From Candidatus Saccharimonadota bacterium (GTDB taxonomy: Bacteria; Patescibacteriota; Saccharimonadia; Saccharimonadales; AQU-01), in NCBI GenBank assembly GCA_018499905.2, contig JAHBAU020000022.1, forward strand, positions 1 through 40,411: a stretch of 40,411 nucleotides of DNA. Direction: 5' to 3'. This document shows, piece after piece, positions 1 through 7,028 of the stretch (position 1 is the first letter of the stretch; each line of letters begins with the position of its first letter). The notes beneath the pieces were generated by a model that saw only the letters and a list, made by a program, of their open reading frames with translations, ran no database searches and was not told the DNA's origin. A program made the position numbers and the translations under genes.

Positions 1-80
1 TCTTTACACTCATCACGAAAATCTTGCTCGTAAAGAGTTTGCAGGGCAATGATGCGACCAAGGTGACGATTTGCACTCAT
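1..80 (-). CDS. nusB: Transcription antitermination factor NusB, N-terminal fragment cut by window edge
   Basis: Only the first 26 codons are present; the gene continues off the left edge. The start is the ATG at 80 and the peptide begins MSANRHLGRIIALQTLYEQD. The basic N-terminus followed by an R-x3-A-L-Q-x-LYE helix is the usual start of NusB, the small helical protein that binds boxA RNA with NusE during rRNA antitermination. It lies 82 nt downstream of rpmF on the same strand, with a TATAAT box (139-144) in the gap, so it may be read from rpmF and from its own promoter. The call rests on a short fragment. Confidence 0.7.
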   Translation of the reverse strand, partial: MSANRHLGRIIALQTLYEQDFRDECK

Positions 81-138
81 AGATATTGTTAACCTGATCA
101 GGGGCGCTAACTTTAATTAAACGCGCACCCTCACGACT

Positions 139-167
139 ATTATAACCTAAACAGCCTGGAGTTTAGG
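139..167 (-). promoter_or_regulatory. Hairpin at the rpmF stop and a TATAAT box before nusB
   Basis: A perfect 7-bp inverted repeat (146-152 with 161-167, loop 153-160) covers the rpmF stop codon. Directly downstream on the minus strand is TATAAT (139-144), 58 nt before the nusB start. It may be an attenuator or processing hairpin plus an internal promoter. No good -35 box is seen. Confidence 0.35.
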
Positions 168-309
168 CTTTGGTTTTGCCGGCTTCTCGGCGAGTCGTAT
201 AGGCCTTGACTGGCGATTTGGCGTTGACAGCTCTAGCGAGCTTGAGGGCCAGATGACTACGACGGGTGCCGGTCCGTCGGGGGCTGGTACGCTTCTTTGG
301 CTTACCCAT
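163..309 (-). CDS. rpmF: 50S ribosomal protein L32
   Basis: A 48-aa, strongly basic protein starting MGKPKKRTSPRRTGTRRSH. The K-K-R-T-S-x-x-R-x-x-x-R-R-S-H pattern is the conserved N-terminal extension of L32, which buries into 23S rRNA in the large subunit. The C-terminal half has no CxxC/CxxH zinc-binding pair, as in the zinc-free L32 type. The ATG at 309 has an AGGAG-like Shine-Dalgarno about 11 nt upstream, and a clear promoter lies at 367-395, leaving a 5' leader of roughly 50 nt. It is followed by nusB in the same orientation. Confidence 0.85.
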   Translation of the reverse strand: MGKPKKRTSPRRTGTRRSHLALKLARAVNAKSPVKAYTTRREAGKTKA

Positions 310-366
310 AGTACTTATGCTCCTGTCGTGTGTGACACGTTAATTAATGAATTAAGGCTAGGGGCT

Positions 367-395
367 AGTGTACCCTAAAACCCAACTTTTCTCAA
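367..395 (-). promoter_or_regulatory. Promoter of rpmF
   Basis: On the minus strand, TTGAGA (390-395), a 17-nt spacer and TACACT (367-372): a good sigma70-type promoter. The start codon is 57 nt beyond the -10 box, so this gene has a normal leader with a Shine-Dalgarno, unlike most first genes in the window. Confidence 0.6.
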
Positions 396-444
396 GAGGT
401 GGCCTTCCTGTATTTCAAAACCCAAGGATAAGCCGGGGTCCTGT

Positions 445-511
445 CAGTCGGTCACCCCTAAAATTTTTTGTTTAGGTAAACAAAAAGATTTTGGGGTCGC
501 CCCACCGACTG
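445..511. terminator. Long imperfect hairpin downstream of leuS
   Basis: Outer arms 445-452 and 504-511 are perfectly complementary (CAGTCGGT/ACCGACTG). Inside lies a second A/T-rich arm pair (about 454-474 with 478-497) closing on a short loop near 475-477. It sits between the leuS stop and the rpmF promoter. On the plus strand a T-run follows at 520-525; on the minus strand (leuS direction) there is no T-run. It probably ends or protects the leuS transcript. The 310-552 gap otherwise holds only the rpmF promoter and leader. Confidence 0.5.
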
Positions 512-552
512 CCACCCCATTTTTTAATTAAAGTTTGAGACGAAGCTGCTCT

Positions 553-3459
553 TTATTTGATCACAAGATTGACTAGCCGGCCAGGCACGTAAATCTCTTT
601 GACTATTTCTTTGCCCTTCACCAACGGCTCAATTTTTTTGGCTGCTTTGGCACTGCTTATCACCGTGGCTTGATCTGTGCCAGCGGCAACTTCAATTGTG
701 TCTCGCAGTTTTCCATTAATTTGTATGGCAATAGTCAGTGTGGCTTCTTGCAGATAGGTCTCGTCATATGCGGGCCAATGCCCCTGATGGACGGTATCGG
801 TTCGCCCCAGATCGTGCCACACTTCTTCGGCAATATGCGGTGCAAATGGACCGAGCAGCTGCGCGAGCGTCGACAACACTAAATCCCATGCTTCCCGTTC
901 GCCATAGCCATGCTTTGCCTTAATAAGAAACAATTCGTTGACCGCAGCCATCATCGCTGCCACCGCAGTATTAAACCCGAGCTCATCCATATCCTTCGTC
1001 ACTTTGTAAGCTGTTTTGTGCGCCAGCTTTGTCAGCTGCTCGGCAACTGCGTCATTAGCTTGAGGGGTTGTTTGCTCCAGATATTCCTGAACTAAAGTCC
1101 AGTAGCGATTTAAAAACCTGTAGGTACCCGGTACACCGGTACTACTCCAACTGGTATCTTGATCATACGGAGCAATGAACAGCTCGAACAGGCGCAGGGC
1201 ATCAGCGCCATACCCCGATTCAATAATATCCATCGGATCGACCGTGTTTCCAAGTGACTTACTCATCTTGCGGCCATCTTCGGCATTTATATAGCCGTTA
1301 TATATCAGGCGCTTGATCGGCTCCCGCTCTGCTGCCAAACCAGCATCACACAAGACCTTTTGAAAGAAGCGAATATATAAAAGGTGTGCCACGGCGTGAT
1401 CTGCCCCAAAGTAAAAATCAATCGGGAACCAATAATTAGCTTTCTTTGGATCAAAGGCCTGTTTGTCATTATGTGCGTCGGTGTAGCGGTGCAGATACCA
1501 GGTGCTGCAAACATAGCCATCCATCGTATCTGTTTCACGCTTCGCAGGCTTGCCGCAGGTTGGGCAACTCGTATTGACCCAGTCTTCTACACCGGCCAAT
1601 ACCGACGAGTTCTTGCCGTCCGGCACGTAATTCTTTACTTCAGGCAACACAACCGGCAGTTGGTCCTCTGGTACCAAGACCGGCCCATGTTCGTCGCAGT
1701 ACACAATCGGCACCGGAGCACCCCAATAGCGTTGGCGGCTTATGAGCCAGTCGCGCATCCTGTAGGTTGTTTTTTCTTCTGCAACGCCCTGTTTGGCCAG
1801 GTCGGCAACAATCTTGTCCCGAGCCTCGGCAGCCGACATGCGGTCATAATTACCCGAGTTAATTAATTGTCCTTCTCCTGGTAGATAACTGCGGTTCCAA
1901 AGCATATTCCAGACTTGTTTTTGATGATCGGGCGTTATGCGGTCTAGCACTTTGTCCTTTTCAACCCATACAAGTGTGTGGTTTTTCTGCTCATTGGCGG
2001 CAATTTCGCCTTGTTTATCAAGATTTTCGACTTCAGCAAGCAGTACCGTCGTGATGGCCCGACGGTTCTCACCCTTGTGCGAGGCACAATACTCGGCGGC
2101 AGTGAGCCATTCAAGTTTGTCGATAATCTTTACATGCTCTAATGCAGCCTCTTCTCGAATTTCCATGAGGGCTGCTTCTTCGGGAGTTTGACCATCCTCA
2201 ACCCCGCCCATAATACCGGTTGTAATACCTTCCAGACTTTCGTGCCAATCAAGCAAGGCAAATTTACCGGTCGATTTGTCTAAAAGATGGACGATCACAG
2301 TTGGCCGCTCGACCATTTTCATGCCAGGTTTTGGAGGATTATTGGTATCAGCAGCGTTTGGCATCACCACCTGCTTAATAGGCAGGTCAAACTTCTTGGC
2401 AAAAGCATAGTCGCGCTCGTCATGGGCTGGCACCGCCATAATTGCCCCGGTACCATAGCTGGCCAGCACATAGTCAGCCACCCAGACAGGCACTTTCTCA
2501 TTATTTACCGGGTTGATGGCGTAAATTCCACTAAATACACCGGTCTTTTCTTTGTTCTCCTGTCGTTCGACTTCAGATTTTTTGAGCGCCGATTTCACAT
2601 ACTCATCGACGGCTTGTTTTTGCTCAGTGGGCACAGCAGATTGCAAGAGTTCATGCTCTGGTGCGACCACCATAAAGGTCACGCCAAATAGCGTGTCTGG
2701 CCGTGTGGTAAATACTTTTAATACTTGGTCGCTGCCATCAACCTTAAAGCTAACCTCGGCACCCTGGCTCCTACCAATCCAGTTCTTCTGCATAGTTTTG
2801 ATCTTTTCGGGCCAGTTCAAATCGTCAGTTGCGTCGAGAATCTCATCAGCATAGTCGGTAATCTTGAAGAACCACTGATTGACCTTTTTCTTGGTGACTT
2901 CCGGATCATCGGCCCCTTCGTGCCGCCAGCACTTCCCGGCAGCGGTTACCTGCTCGTCGGCCAGCACGGTATTACACTTCTCGCACCACCATTGGGACTT
3001 TTCGTCTTTGTAAGCCAGTCCACGTTCGTACATCAAAGAAAACACCCACTGGGTCCATTTGTAATACTCTGGGTCGGATGTGTTTACCTCTCGTGACCAG
3101 TCGTAACTCATACCCAAACGGAGCAATTGTTTCTTAAAGTAAGCGACATTTTTTGCCGTTGATTCAGCGGGTGGAGTGCCGGTTTTAATGGCAAAGTTTT
3201 CGGCAGGCAGCCCAAAAGCATCCCAGCCCATGGTACTGACAGTGTTGAAACCTTTTTGGCGATAAAACCGTGCCACGGCATCGGTTATGGAATAATTGCG
3301 TACGTGGCCAGTATGCAAACCCGTACCACTTGGATATGGCAGCATGGGTGTCGCATAAATCTTAGCCTTCTCAGCATCTTCAATTGCCTCGTAGACTTTA
3401 TCTTCCGTCCACTTGGCTTGCCAGCGCGGCTCTATATCTTTGGGATTATACCGATTCAT
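553..3459 (-). CDS. leuS: Leucyl-tRNA synthetase with an internal NUDIX domain
   Basis: Charges tRNA-Leu with leucine (class Ia). The HIGH-type motif reads HTGH (residues 49-52), KMSKS is at 731-735, and CxxC pairs near 159-162 and 632-635 fit zinc ribbons. The CP1 editing domain is recognisable by TTRPDTLFG (251-259) and AHDERDYAFA (345-354), which carries the editing aspartate. At 968 aa it is about 100-150 aa longer than usual: residues ~385-525 are a NUDIX-type domain (box G418 to L440, core MEIREEAAL) placed between the AHDERD motif and the LINSG motif where CP1 returns to the core. The box deviates from consensus (Q424 for the first Glu, M432 for Arg, A439 for Gly) but keeps the metal-binding Glu residues E433, E436 and E437. 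The ATG at 3459 has GGAG about 8-9 nt upstream and overlaps the stop of the leader ORF at 3456-3539. Confidence 0.97.
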   Translation of the reverse strand: MNRYNPKDIEPRWQAKWTEDKVYEAIEDAEKAKIYATPMLPYPSGTGLHTGHVRNYSITDAVARFYRQKGFNTVSTMGWDAFGLPAENFAIKTGTPPAESTAKNVAYFKKQLLRLGMSYDWSREVNTSDPEYYKWTQWVFSLMYERGLAYKDEKSQWWCEKCNTVLADEQVTAAGKCWRHEGADDPEVTKKKVNQWFFKITDYADEILDATDDLNWPEKIKTMQKNWIGRSQGAEVSFKVDGSDQVLKVFTTRPDTLFGVTFMVVAPEHELLQSAVPTEQKQAVDEYVKSALKKSEVERQENKEKTGVFSGIYAINPVNNEKVPVWVADYVLASYGTGAIMAVPAHDERDYAFAKKFDLPIKQVVMPNAADTNNPPKPGMKMVERPTVIVHLLDKSTGKFALLDWHESLEGITTGIMGGVEDGQTPEEAALMEIREEAALEHVKIIDKLEWLTAAEYCASHKGENRRAITTVLLAEVENLDKQGEIAANEQKNHTLVWVEKDKVLDRITPDHQKQVWNMLWNRSYLPGEGQLINSGNYDRMSAAEARDKIVADLAKQGVAEEKTTYRMRDWLISRQRYWGAPVPIVYCDEHGPVLVPEDQLPVVLPEVKNYVPDGKNSSVLAGVEDWVNTSCPTCGKPAKRETDTMDGYVCSTWYLHRYTDAHNDKQAFDPKKANYWFPIDFYFGADHAVAHLLYIRFFQKVLCDAGLAAEREPIKRLIYNGYINAEDGRKMSKSLGNTVDPMDIIESGYGADALRLFELFIAPYDQDTSWSSTGVPGTYRFLNRYWTLVQEYLEQTTPQANDAVAEQLTKLAHKTAYKVTKDMDELGFNTAVAAMMAAVNELFLIKAKHGYGEREAWDLVLSTLAQLLGPFAPHIAEEVWHDLGRTDTVHQGHWPAYDETYLQEATLTIAIQINGKLRDTIEVAAGTDQATVISSAKAAKKIEPLVKGKEIVKEIYVPGRLVNLVIK

Positions 3460-3539
3460 GACGACGCTCCGCTCGTGACTACAAAACTGCCTATCAAGGC
3501 AGTTTTGGGCTCTATATCTTTTGGGTTATAACGATTCAT
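3456..3539 (-). CDS. Putative leuS leader peptide (27 aa) duplicating the LeuRS N-terminus
   Basis: The ORF starts MNRYNPKDIEP, identical to the first 11 residues of LeuRS, then diverges (KTALIGSF...) and stops at TGA (3458-3456), which overlaps the leuS ATG as ATGA. The two 33-nt copies differ at four positions, all third codon positions and all synonymous, so this is an old duplication with protein-level constraint or a diverged recombination product. An 11-bp hairpin (3482-3507) lies inside the ORF, and its only Leu codon (TTG) falls at the hairpin apex. No Shine-Dalgarno is visible; a TACTAT box lies 8 nt before the ATG. Translational coupling or attenuation of leuS is an inference; a non-functional duplication is the alternative. 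Confidence 0.5.
   Translation of the reverse strand: MNRYNPKDIEPKTALIGSFVVTSGASS
3482..3507 (-). promoter_or_regulatory. 11-bp hairpin inside the leuS leader
   Basis: Arms 3482-3492 and 3497-3507 are perfectly complementary with a 4-nt loop. On the minus strand the 3' arm ends in TTTTG, a weak intrinsic-terminator tail. A ribosome on the leader ORF would melt it. The leuS Shine-Dalgarno lies just downstream, outside the stem. Confidence 0.5.
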
Positions 3540-3547
3540 ACTAAAGA

Positions 3548-3553
3548 ATAGTA
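3548..3553 (-). promoter_or_regulatory. -10 box of the leuS leader transcript
   Basis: TACTAT on the minus strand, ending 8 nt before the leader ATG at 3539, which places the expected start of transcription at or next to the start codon. The -35 region (TTTTCC, 17 nt upstream) is weak. Confidence 0.4.
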
Positions 3554-3633
3554 CCAGTTAAGGTGTAAATGGAAAATGCTCCGGGAACTTATTGGACAAC
3601 CTATTTTTCTGTTTATCACTCAGCAGCACATTA

Positions 3634-5208
3634 CTATCGGTATGTTCGCATCTCATGTAATCTACCGCGATTCTCAGCATAGAGATCATTGCCAGCCAAA
3701 AATTGAAACGGGTAGCTCGTATCTGCACCGTGGACCATACTATCATCATGCATGCCCAAGCTGGTTCGGCCTACTTCTTCAATCAAAAGGGCCAGGTTGG
3801 CCGCGTCTAAACGCCCCCTGGTCAACGCGCGTGCATAGGCTGCATCAATTTCTTCAGTCATGGCAGCCACTTCTTGGCCAAACTGCCGATCAACACCAGG
3901 TATGATCAGCTCATGACCTAGTTGGGTATATGCTGAAAAATCCTCAAGAAAAGCTTGAAACTGCCCAAATCGATCGCTTACTCTCCCACCATCACGCATC
4001 CTTGGATTAAGTATGCGTGACTTCATCACGCCTGGCAGTCGAAATACAATTGCACCAACTGCCCCGTCATAGTGCATAGACGGTGTACTTTCATCAATGA
4101 CCGCCTCTTGAATCTGTATGCCAGGGACCGAAGCATCGCCTGGAAATATATCATGGAGGGGGTCCACGAAAGTGCAGTTATCTTCGCCTCCGTACGTAAT
4201 CGAATCTATATGGTGTTGTATACCTGGCACACGATGTCGACCCTGGAACGCCTGTAGCCGCTTCATTAAGTAACGTAGGATCTCTGCGTCTTTGTCGCCG
4301 ACAACTTCATAATGCTCAAGATCGCTGAAAATCTCTTGGCCGTACAACGCATCATATGGATGCAAATCGCCCGAAACACCTGGAATTGACCGATTGAAAT
4401 CCTGGGCATAATCCCGGTAGCTGACGCGGTTTTTTAAATCATATTGTTGTACCAAAAGTGCCGCTCGCTGTGCCGGATGCAACCAGTTCTCACTTCCTAA
4501 ATAAGAAAAGCCAACGGTGTAGACAAGTCCAAATCTTTCATTTAGAAACTTAATCATTCCGGTTTCATCCAAACCAAATAATTCATTGAAACGCACCTTA
4601 GTATTAAACTGTTCCATCGGCAGCCAACGCATGCCGTACATTTGACGAAGCCCAAACTCAGTACGATCATTATTCAAGTCAGGATACTTGGCTGTTACCC
4701 TTGGTGCTGCCGGAACGTCAAGCAGGCCTAAAGCTTTGGCATGTCTCATAAAATCAAACTGCGGTTTTAGTCGTTCTGCATCAAAGTCGTGAGCATCTTG
4801 TGTTCCACCAAATGATTGAATCAGAAAATCGGATGAGTGACTGTACATACGGTGCAATGCATCGTTAACGTAATCTTGAGCAAAATGGGCCTCTACTTCC
4901 TCGGGTGTAGAACCTAGAGCAAAGTCGAGTGCAACCTGGCCAAAAATACCAATATATCGTTTCAAATCGGTACGCTCAATTGGTCCATCACCCATAAAGC
5001 ACAGTTGGGATTTGTCCATTGCAGCCCAAGTCGCCGGGCTTTGCGCAGCCTCGACAATTATCGGATTATTGCCATGGAATAATTCGACCGTCGGCAACAG
5101 CGGATCGATAATAGTAAAATAATCACGCTCAGGACTGAGCATATAAGTCGCGCGTCCATAATTCCGGTCAGTAAAGTATTCTTCGACTACCCTCGGCTCA
5201 ATCCTCAT
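3634..5208 (-). CDS. Orphan 524-aa protein of unknown function
   Basis: Soluble by appearance: no signal peptide or membrane segment, rich in acidic and aromatic residues, only two cysteines. Local sequences include GIFGQVALDFALG near residue 90, HPAQRAALLVQQY in the middle and a GQFQAFLEDFSAYTQLGHELI stretch near 410. I recognise no family or catalytic signature. The ATG at 5208 has a TACAAT -10 box ending 6 nt upstream, so it is probably leaderless and monocistronic; ddl ends 87 nt upstream and the leuS leader promoter follows it. It is probably a protein restricted to this lineage. Confidence 0.75.
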   Translation of the reverse strand: MRIEPRVVEEYFTDRNYGRATYMLSPERDYFTIIDPLLPTVELFHGNNPIIVEAAQSPATWAAMDKSQLCFMGDGPIERTDLKRYIGIFGQVALDFALGSTPEEVEAHFAQDYVNDALHRMYSHSSDFLIQSFGGTQDAHDFDAERLKPQFDFMRHAKALGLLDVPAAPRVTAKYPDLNNDRTEFGLRQMYGMRWLPMEQFNTKVRFNELFGLDETGMIKFLNERFGLVYTVGFSYLGSENWLHPAQRAALLVQQYDLKNRVSYRDYAQDFNRSIPGVSGDLHPYDALYGQEIFSDLEHYEVVGDKDAEILRYLMKRLQAFQGRHRVPGIQHHIDSITYGGEDNCTFVDPLHDIFPGDASVPGIQIQEAVIDESTPSMHYDGAVGAIVFRLPGVMKSRILNPRMRDGGRVSDRFGQFQAFLEDFSAYTQLGHELIIPGVDRQFGQEVAAMTEEIDAAYARALTRGRLDAANLALLIEEVGRTSLGMHDDSMVHGADTSYPFQFLAGNDLYAENRGRLHEMRTYR

Positions 5209-5267
5209 AGAGAAATTGTAAATCTACTATCCTCGATAAACATGAGCGCAACTCACTCTGTTGTCTC

Positions 5268-5288
5268 GTGAAAAGTCGCACTTTTCAC
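5268..5288 (-). terminator. Hairpin after ddl
   Basis: Perfect 9-bp inverted repeat (GTGAAAAGT, loop of 3, ACTTTTCAC) 8 nt past the ddl stop. No T-run follows on the minus strand, so it could stabilise the mRNA end rather than terminate. Confidence 0.4.
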
Positions 5289-5295
5289 AGCATAG

Positions 5296-6456
5296 CTAAA
5301 ACTGCTTGAGGTAGTTGGTCGTAAATGCAGTGTTTTTGGATTGGGCGCGACTAAAACGCTCTTCGGCGTAGCGGATGAGTTCGGATACGAGTTGGACCGG
5401 TGCCATACCGGCTTGCTGCCAGTTGTGTGCATATAAACCACCGGGCAAGGGATTAATTTCGTTAAAGTAGACTTTTTGGGTCTTCGAATCAATCAACAGA
5501 TCGACCCTGGCAATGCCTTCACAGTGAACAGCTTTATAAACATCGAGTGCGGTTTTTTCGGCAATTTTATATAACTCATGGGGTAAATCGGCTGGGATCT
5601 TACTATAGCCCTGAGCACCACTTTTGCCGCCGCTCTTACCTTTTTTGCCGCCACGCATATACTTTGTCTCAAAATCAAAGAAATCTTCTGGCTTCGTTAA
5701 AGGCTGCTCCAGCAACGCAGGCTTAGGTTCATTATTACCAATAATCGGCAGCGTCACTTCAATCAGGTTTTGCACGCCCTGCTCCACAATAACTTTGTCG
5801 TCATAATGCGAAGCGACTTCAAGAGCATTCATGAGCTGCGATGGCTCTTCAACGCGCGTAATGCCAATGCTTGAGCCTAGATGGGCTGGCTTCACGAACA
5901 ATGGGTATTTGAGCTGCTTGATGTCTTCGAGGATTTTCTTGTGTTTGGTTGCCAAGTCATCAGCATAGAACCAAATCCAAGGCGTGCTATAAATGCCACT
6001 CGACATTGTCACCTGCTTAGCCAGTACCTTATCCATAGCAATAGCGCTCGCCGCTACCCCGCAGCCAACGTATGCCACATTGGCCATCTCTAATATGCCC
6101 ATTAGCTCACCGTCTTCACCATGCGTCCCGTGCATCGCGGGAAAGACTACGTCAATCTTGCGATACATCTTGCGGCCGGCAAACTGACTAGATTTGACGA
6201 GAACTAAACCGCCCTCAAACAACAAATGAACTTTTGGCGCCTTCTGCATGAATAGTTCAATATCACCGGACTGATAGAGCTGAATATCCTTGAGTTTTTC
6301 GTCCCAGAACCATTCGCCAGTTTTGGAGATATACACTGGTTCAACCTGGTATTCACCCGTGAGTTCTAGCGGCTTAATGATCGAGGAAATCGCCGTTAAA
6401 ATTGATATGTCGTGCTCGGTTGAGCGCCCTCCAAAAATAACCGCAACTGTTTTCAT
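5296..6456 (-). CDS. ddl: D-alanine--D-alanine ligase
   Basis: ATP-grasp ligase that makes the D-Ala-D-Ala dipeptide for peptidoglycan precursors. It starts MKTVAVIFGGRSTEHDISIL, the characteristic Ddl N-terminus, and has the ATP-grasp stretches FVKPAHLGSSIG and FNEINPLPG (metal-binding E and N). Length of about 386 aa is normal. The reading frame is open upstream to a TTG at 6483, but I prefer the ATG at 6456: TTGACT (6486-6491), a 16-nt spacer and TACCAT (6464-6469) form a promoter within that extension, with the -10 ending 7 nt before this ATG. It follows murF and a small coupled gene, so D-Ala-D-Ala synthesis and its ligation to the UDP-peptide lie together. Confidence 0.95.
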   Translation of the reverse strand: MKTVAVIFGGRSTEHDISILTAISSIIKPLELTGEYQVEPVYISKTGEWFWDEKLKDIQLYQSGDIELFMQKAPKVHLLFEGGLVLVKSSQFAGRKMYRKIDVVFPAMHGTHGEDGELMGILEMANVAYVGCGVAASAIAMDKVLAKQVTMSSGIYSTPWIWFYADDLATKHKKILEDIKQLKYPLFVKPAHLGSSIGITRVEEPSQLMNALEVASHYDDKVIVEQGVQNLIEVTLPIIGNNEPKPALLEQPLTKPEDFFDFETKYMRGGKKGKSGGKSGAQGYSKIPADLPHELYKIAEKTALDVYKAVHCEGIARVDLLIDSKTQKVYFNEINPLPGGLYAHNWQQAGMAPVQLVSELIRYAEERFSRAQSKNTAFTTNYLKQF

Positions 6457-6463
6457 ACCTCTA

Positions 6464-6491
6464 ATGGTACGCCGCTCCAACAATTAGTCAA
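6464..6491 (-). promoter_or_regulatory. Promoter of ddl
   Basis: Minus strand TTGACT (6486-6491), 16-nt spacer, TACCAT (6464-6469), 7 nt before the preferred ATG. It would give a leaderless ddl mRNA independent of the murF operon. Confidence 0.45.
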
Positions 6492-6506
6492 TACAATTAA
6501 GACTAA

Positions 6507-7028
6507 TTAATTGCTGCGCTTATGCCGAGTAACGTAGTGCGCTACAACGTAACCAGTCACCGATGCGGCAATTGCCGAGCTAATAACACCTAATTTACGT
6601 AGCGTGTCTTGCTGTTGCTGATAGTGCACACTATCCATATCGGCCGCTAACGTTTCATACATATACCCTAGCCTCGTATGAAATAGCTCAGCGCTCCCAG
6701 GGTTGGCTAAAAAGCCGTAGACTGCCCTGGCGTTAGCTCCAATCTCAAGAATATGAGGAGAAGTTATATCGTTTGCTTTCAACTCCTCAATCGCTCGATG
6801 TAGTGAATGGCCTCCTTGTTTTGTGAGACCGGCTTCCAAAAAATCAGCCGGCAATACCGGAGCATCGACATGATGGATCAAAATTCCCAGCACTTTAGAG
6901 GCGTGTTCAGATAGGACTCTGACATCATCATTACGGCTGACGGTATACGTTTGGGGATCAAAACGATATACATACGTCGTATCATAATCTTCAAGCGCCC
7001 AGGTGTACGCACCGAGCTGCTCAGGCAT
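6507..7028 (-). CDS. Small protein with possible winged-helix N-terminus and C-terminal membrane helix
   Basis: A 173-aa protein. Residues ~20-85 (FDPQTYTVSRND...L...ASKVLGILIHH) resemble the OmpR/ToxR winged-helix layout: a short beta hairpin, then 'leave-it-to-helix' elements. This is a weak, by-eye match. A hydrophobic helix (LGVISSAIAASVTGYVVAHYV, ~146-166) ends in a basic tail HKRSN, so the N-terminus would be cytoplasmic. Its ATG lies inside the murF stop region (8-nt overlap), which indicates translational coupling. A membrane-bound regulator or scaffold for the wall operon is possible; the function is unproven. Confidence 0.7.
   Translation of the reverse strand: MPEQLGAYTWALEDYDTTYVYRFDPQTYTVSRNDDVRVLSEHASKVLGILIHHVDAPVLPADFLEAGLTKQGGHSLHRAIEELKANDITSPHILEIGANARAVYGFLANPGSAELFHTRLGYMYETLAADMDSVHYQQQQDTLRKLGVISSAIAASVTGYVVAHYVTRHKRSN

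Noticed and set aside
1384-1866. Long open frame antisense to leuS
   Set aside because: It lies inside strongly coding leuS sequence, has no start signal, and the predicted peptide has no family features; it is a shadow frame.
553-3459. Frameshift or gene fusion to explain the 968-aa LeuRS
   Set aside because: The frame is intact and the extra length is one discrete NUDIX-like domain in CP1.
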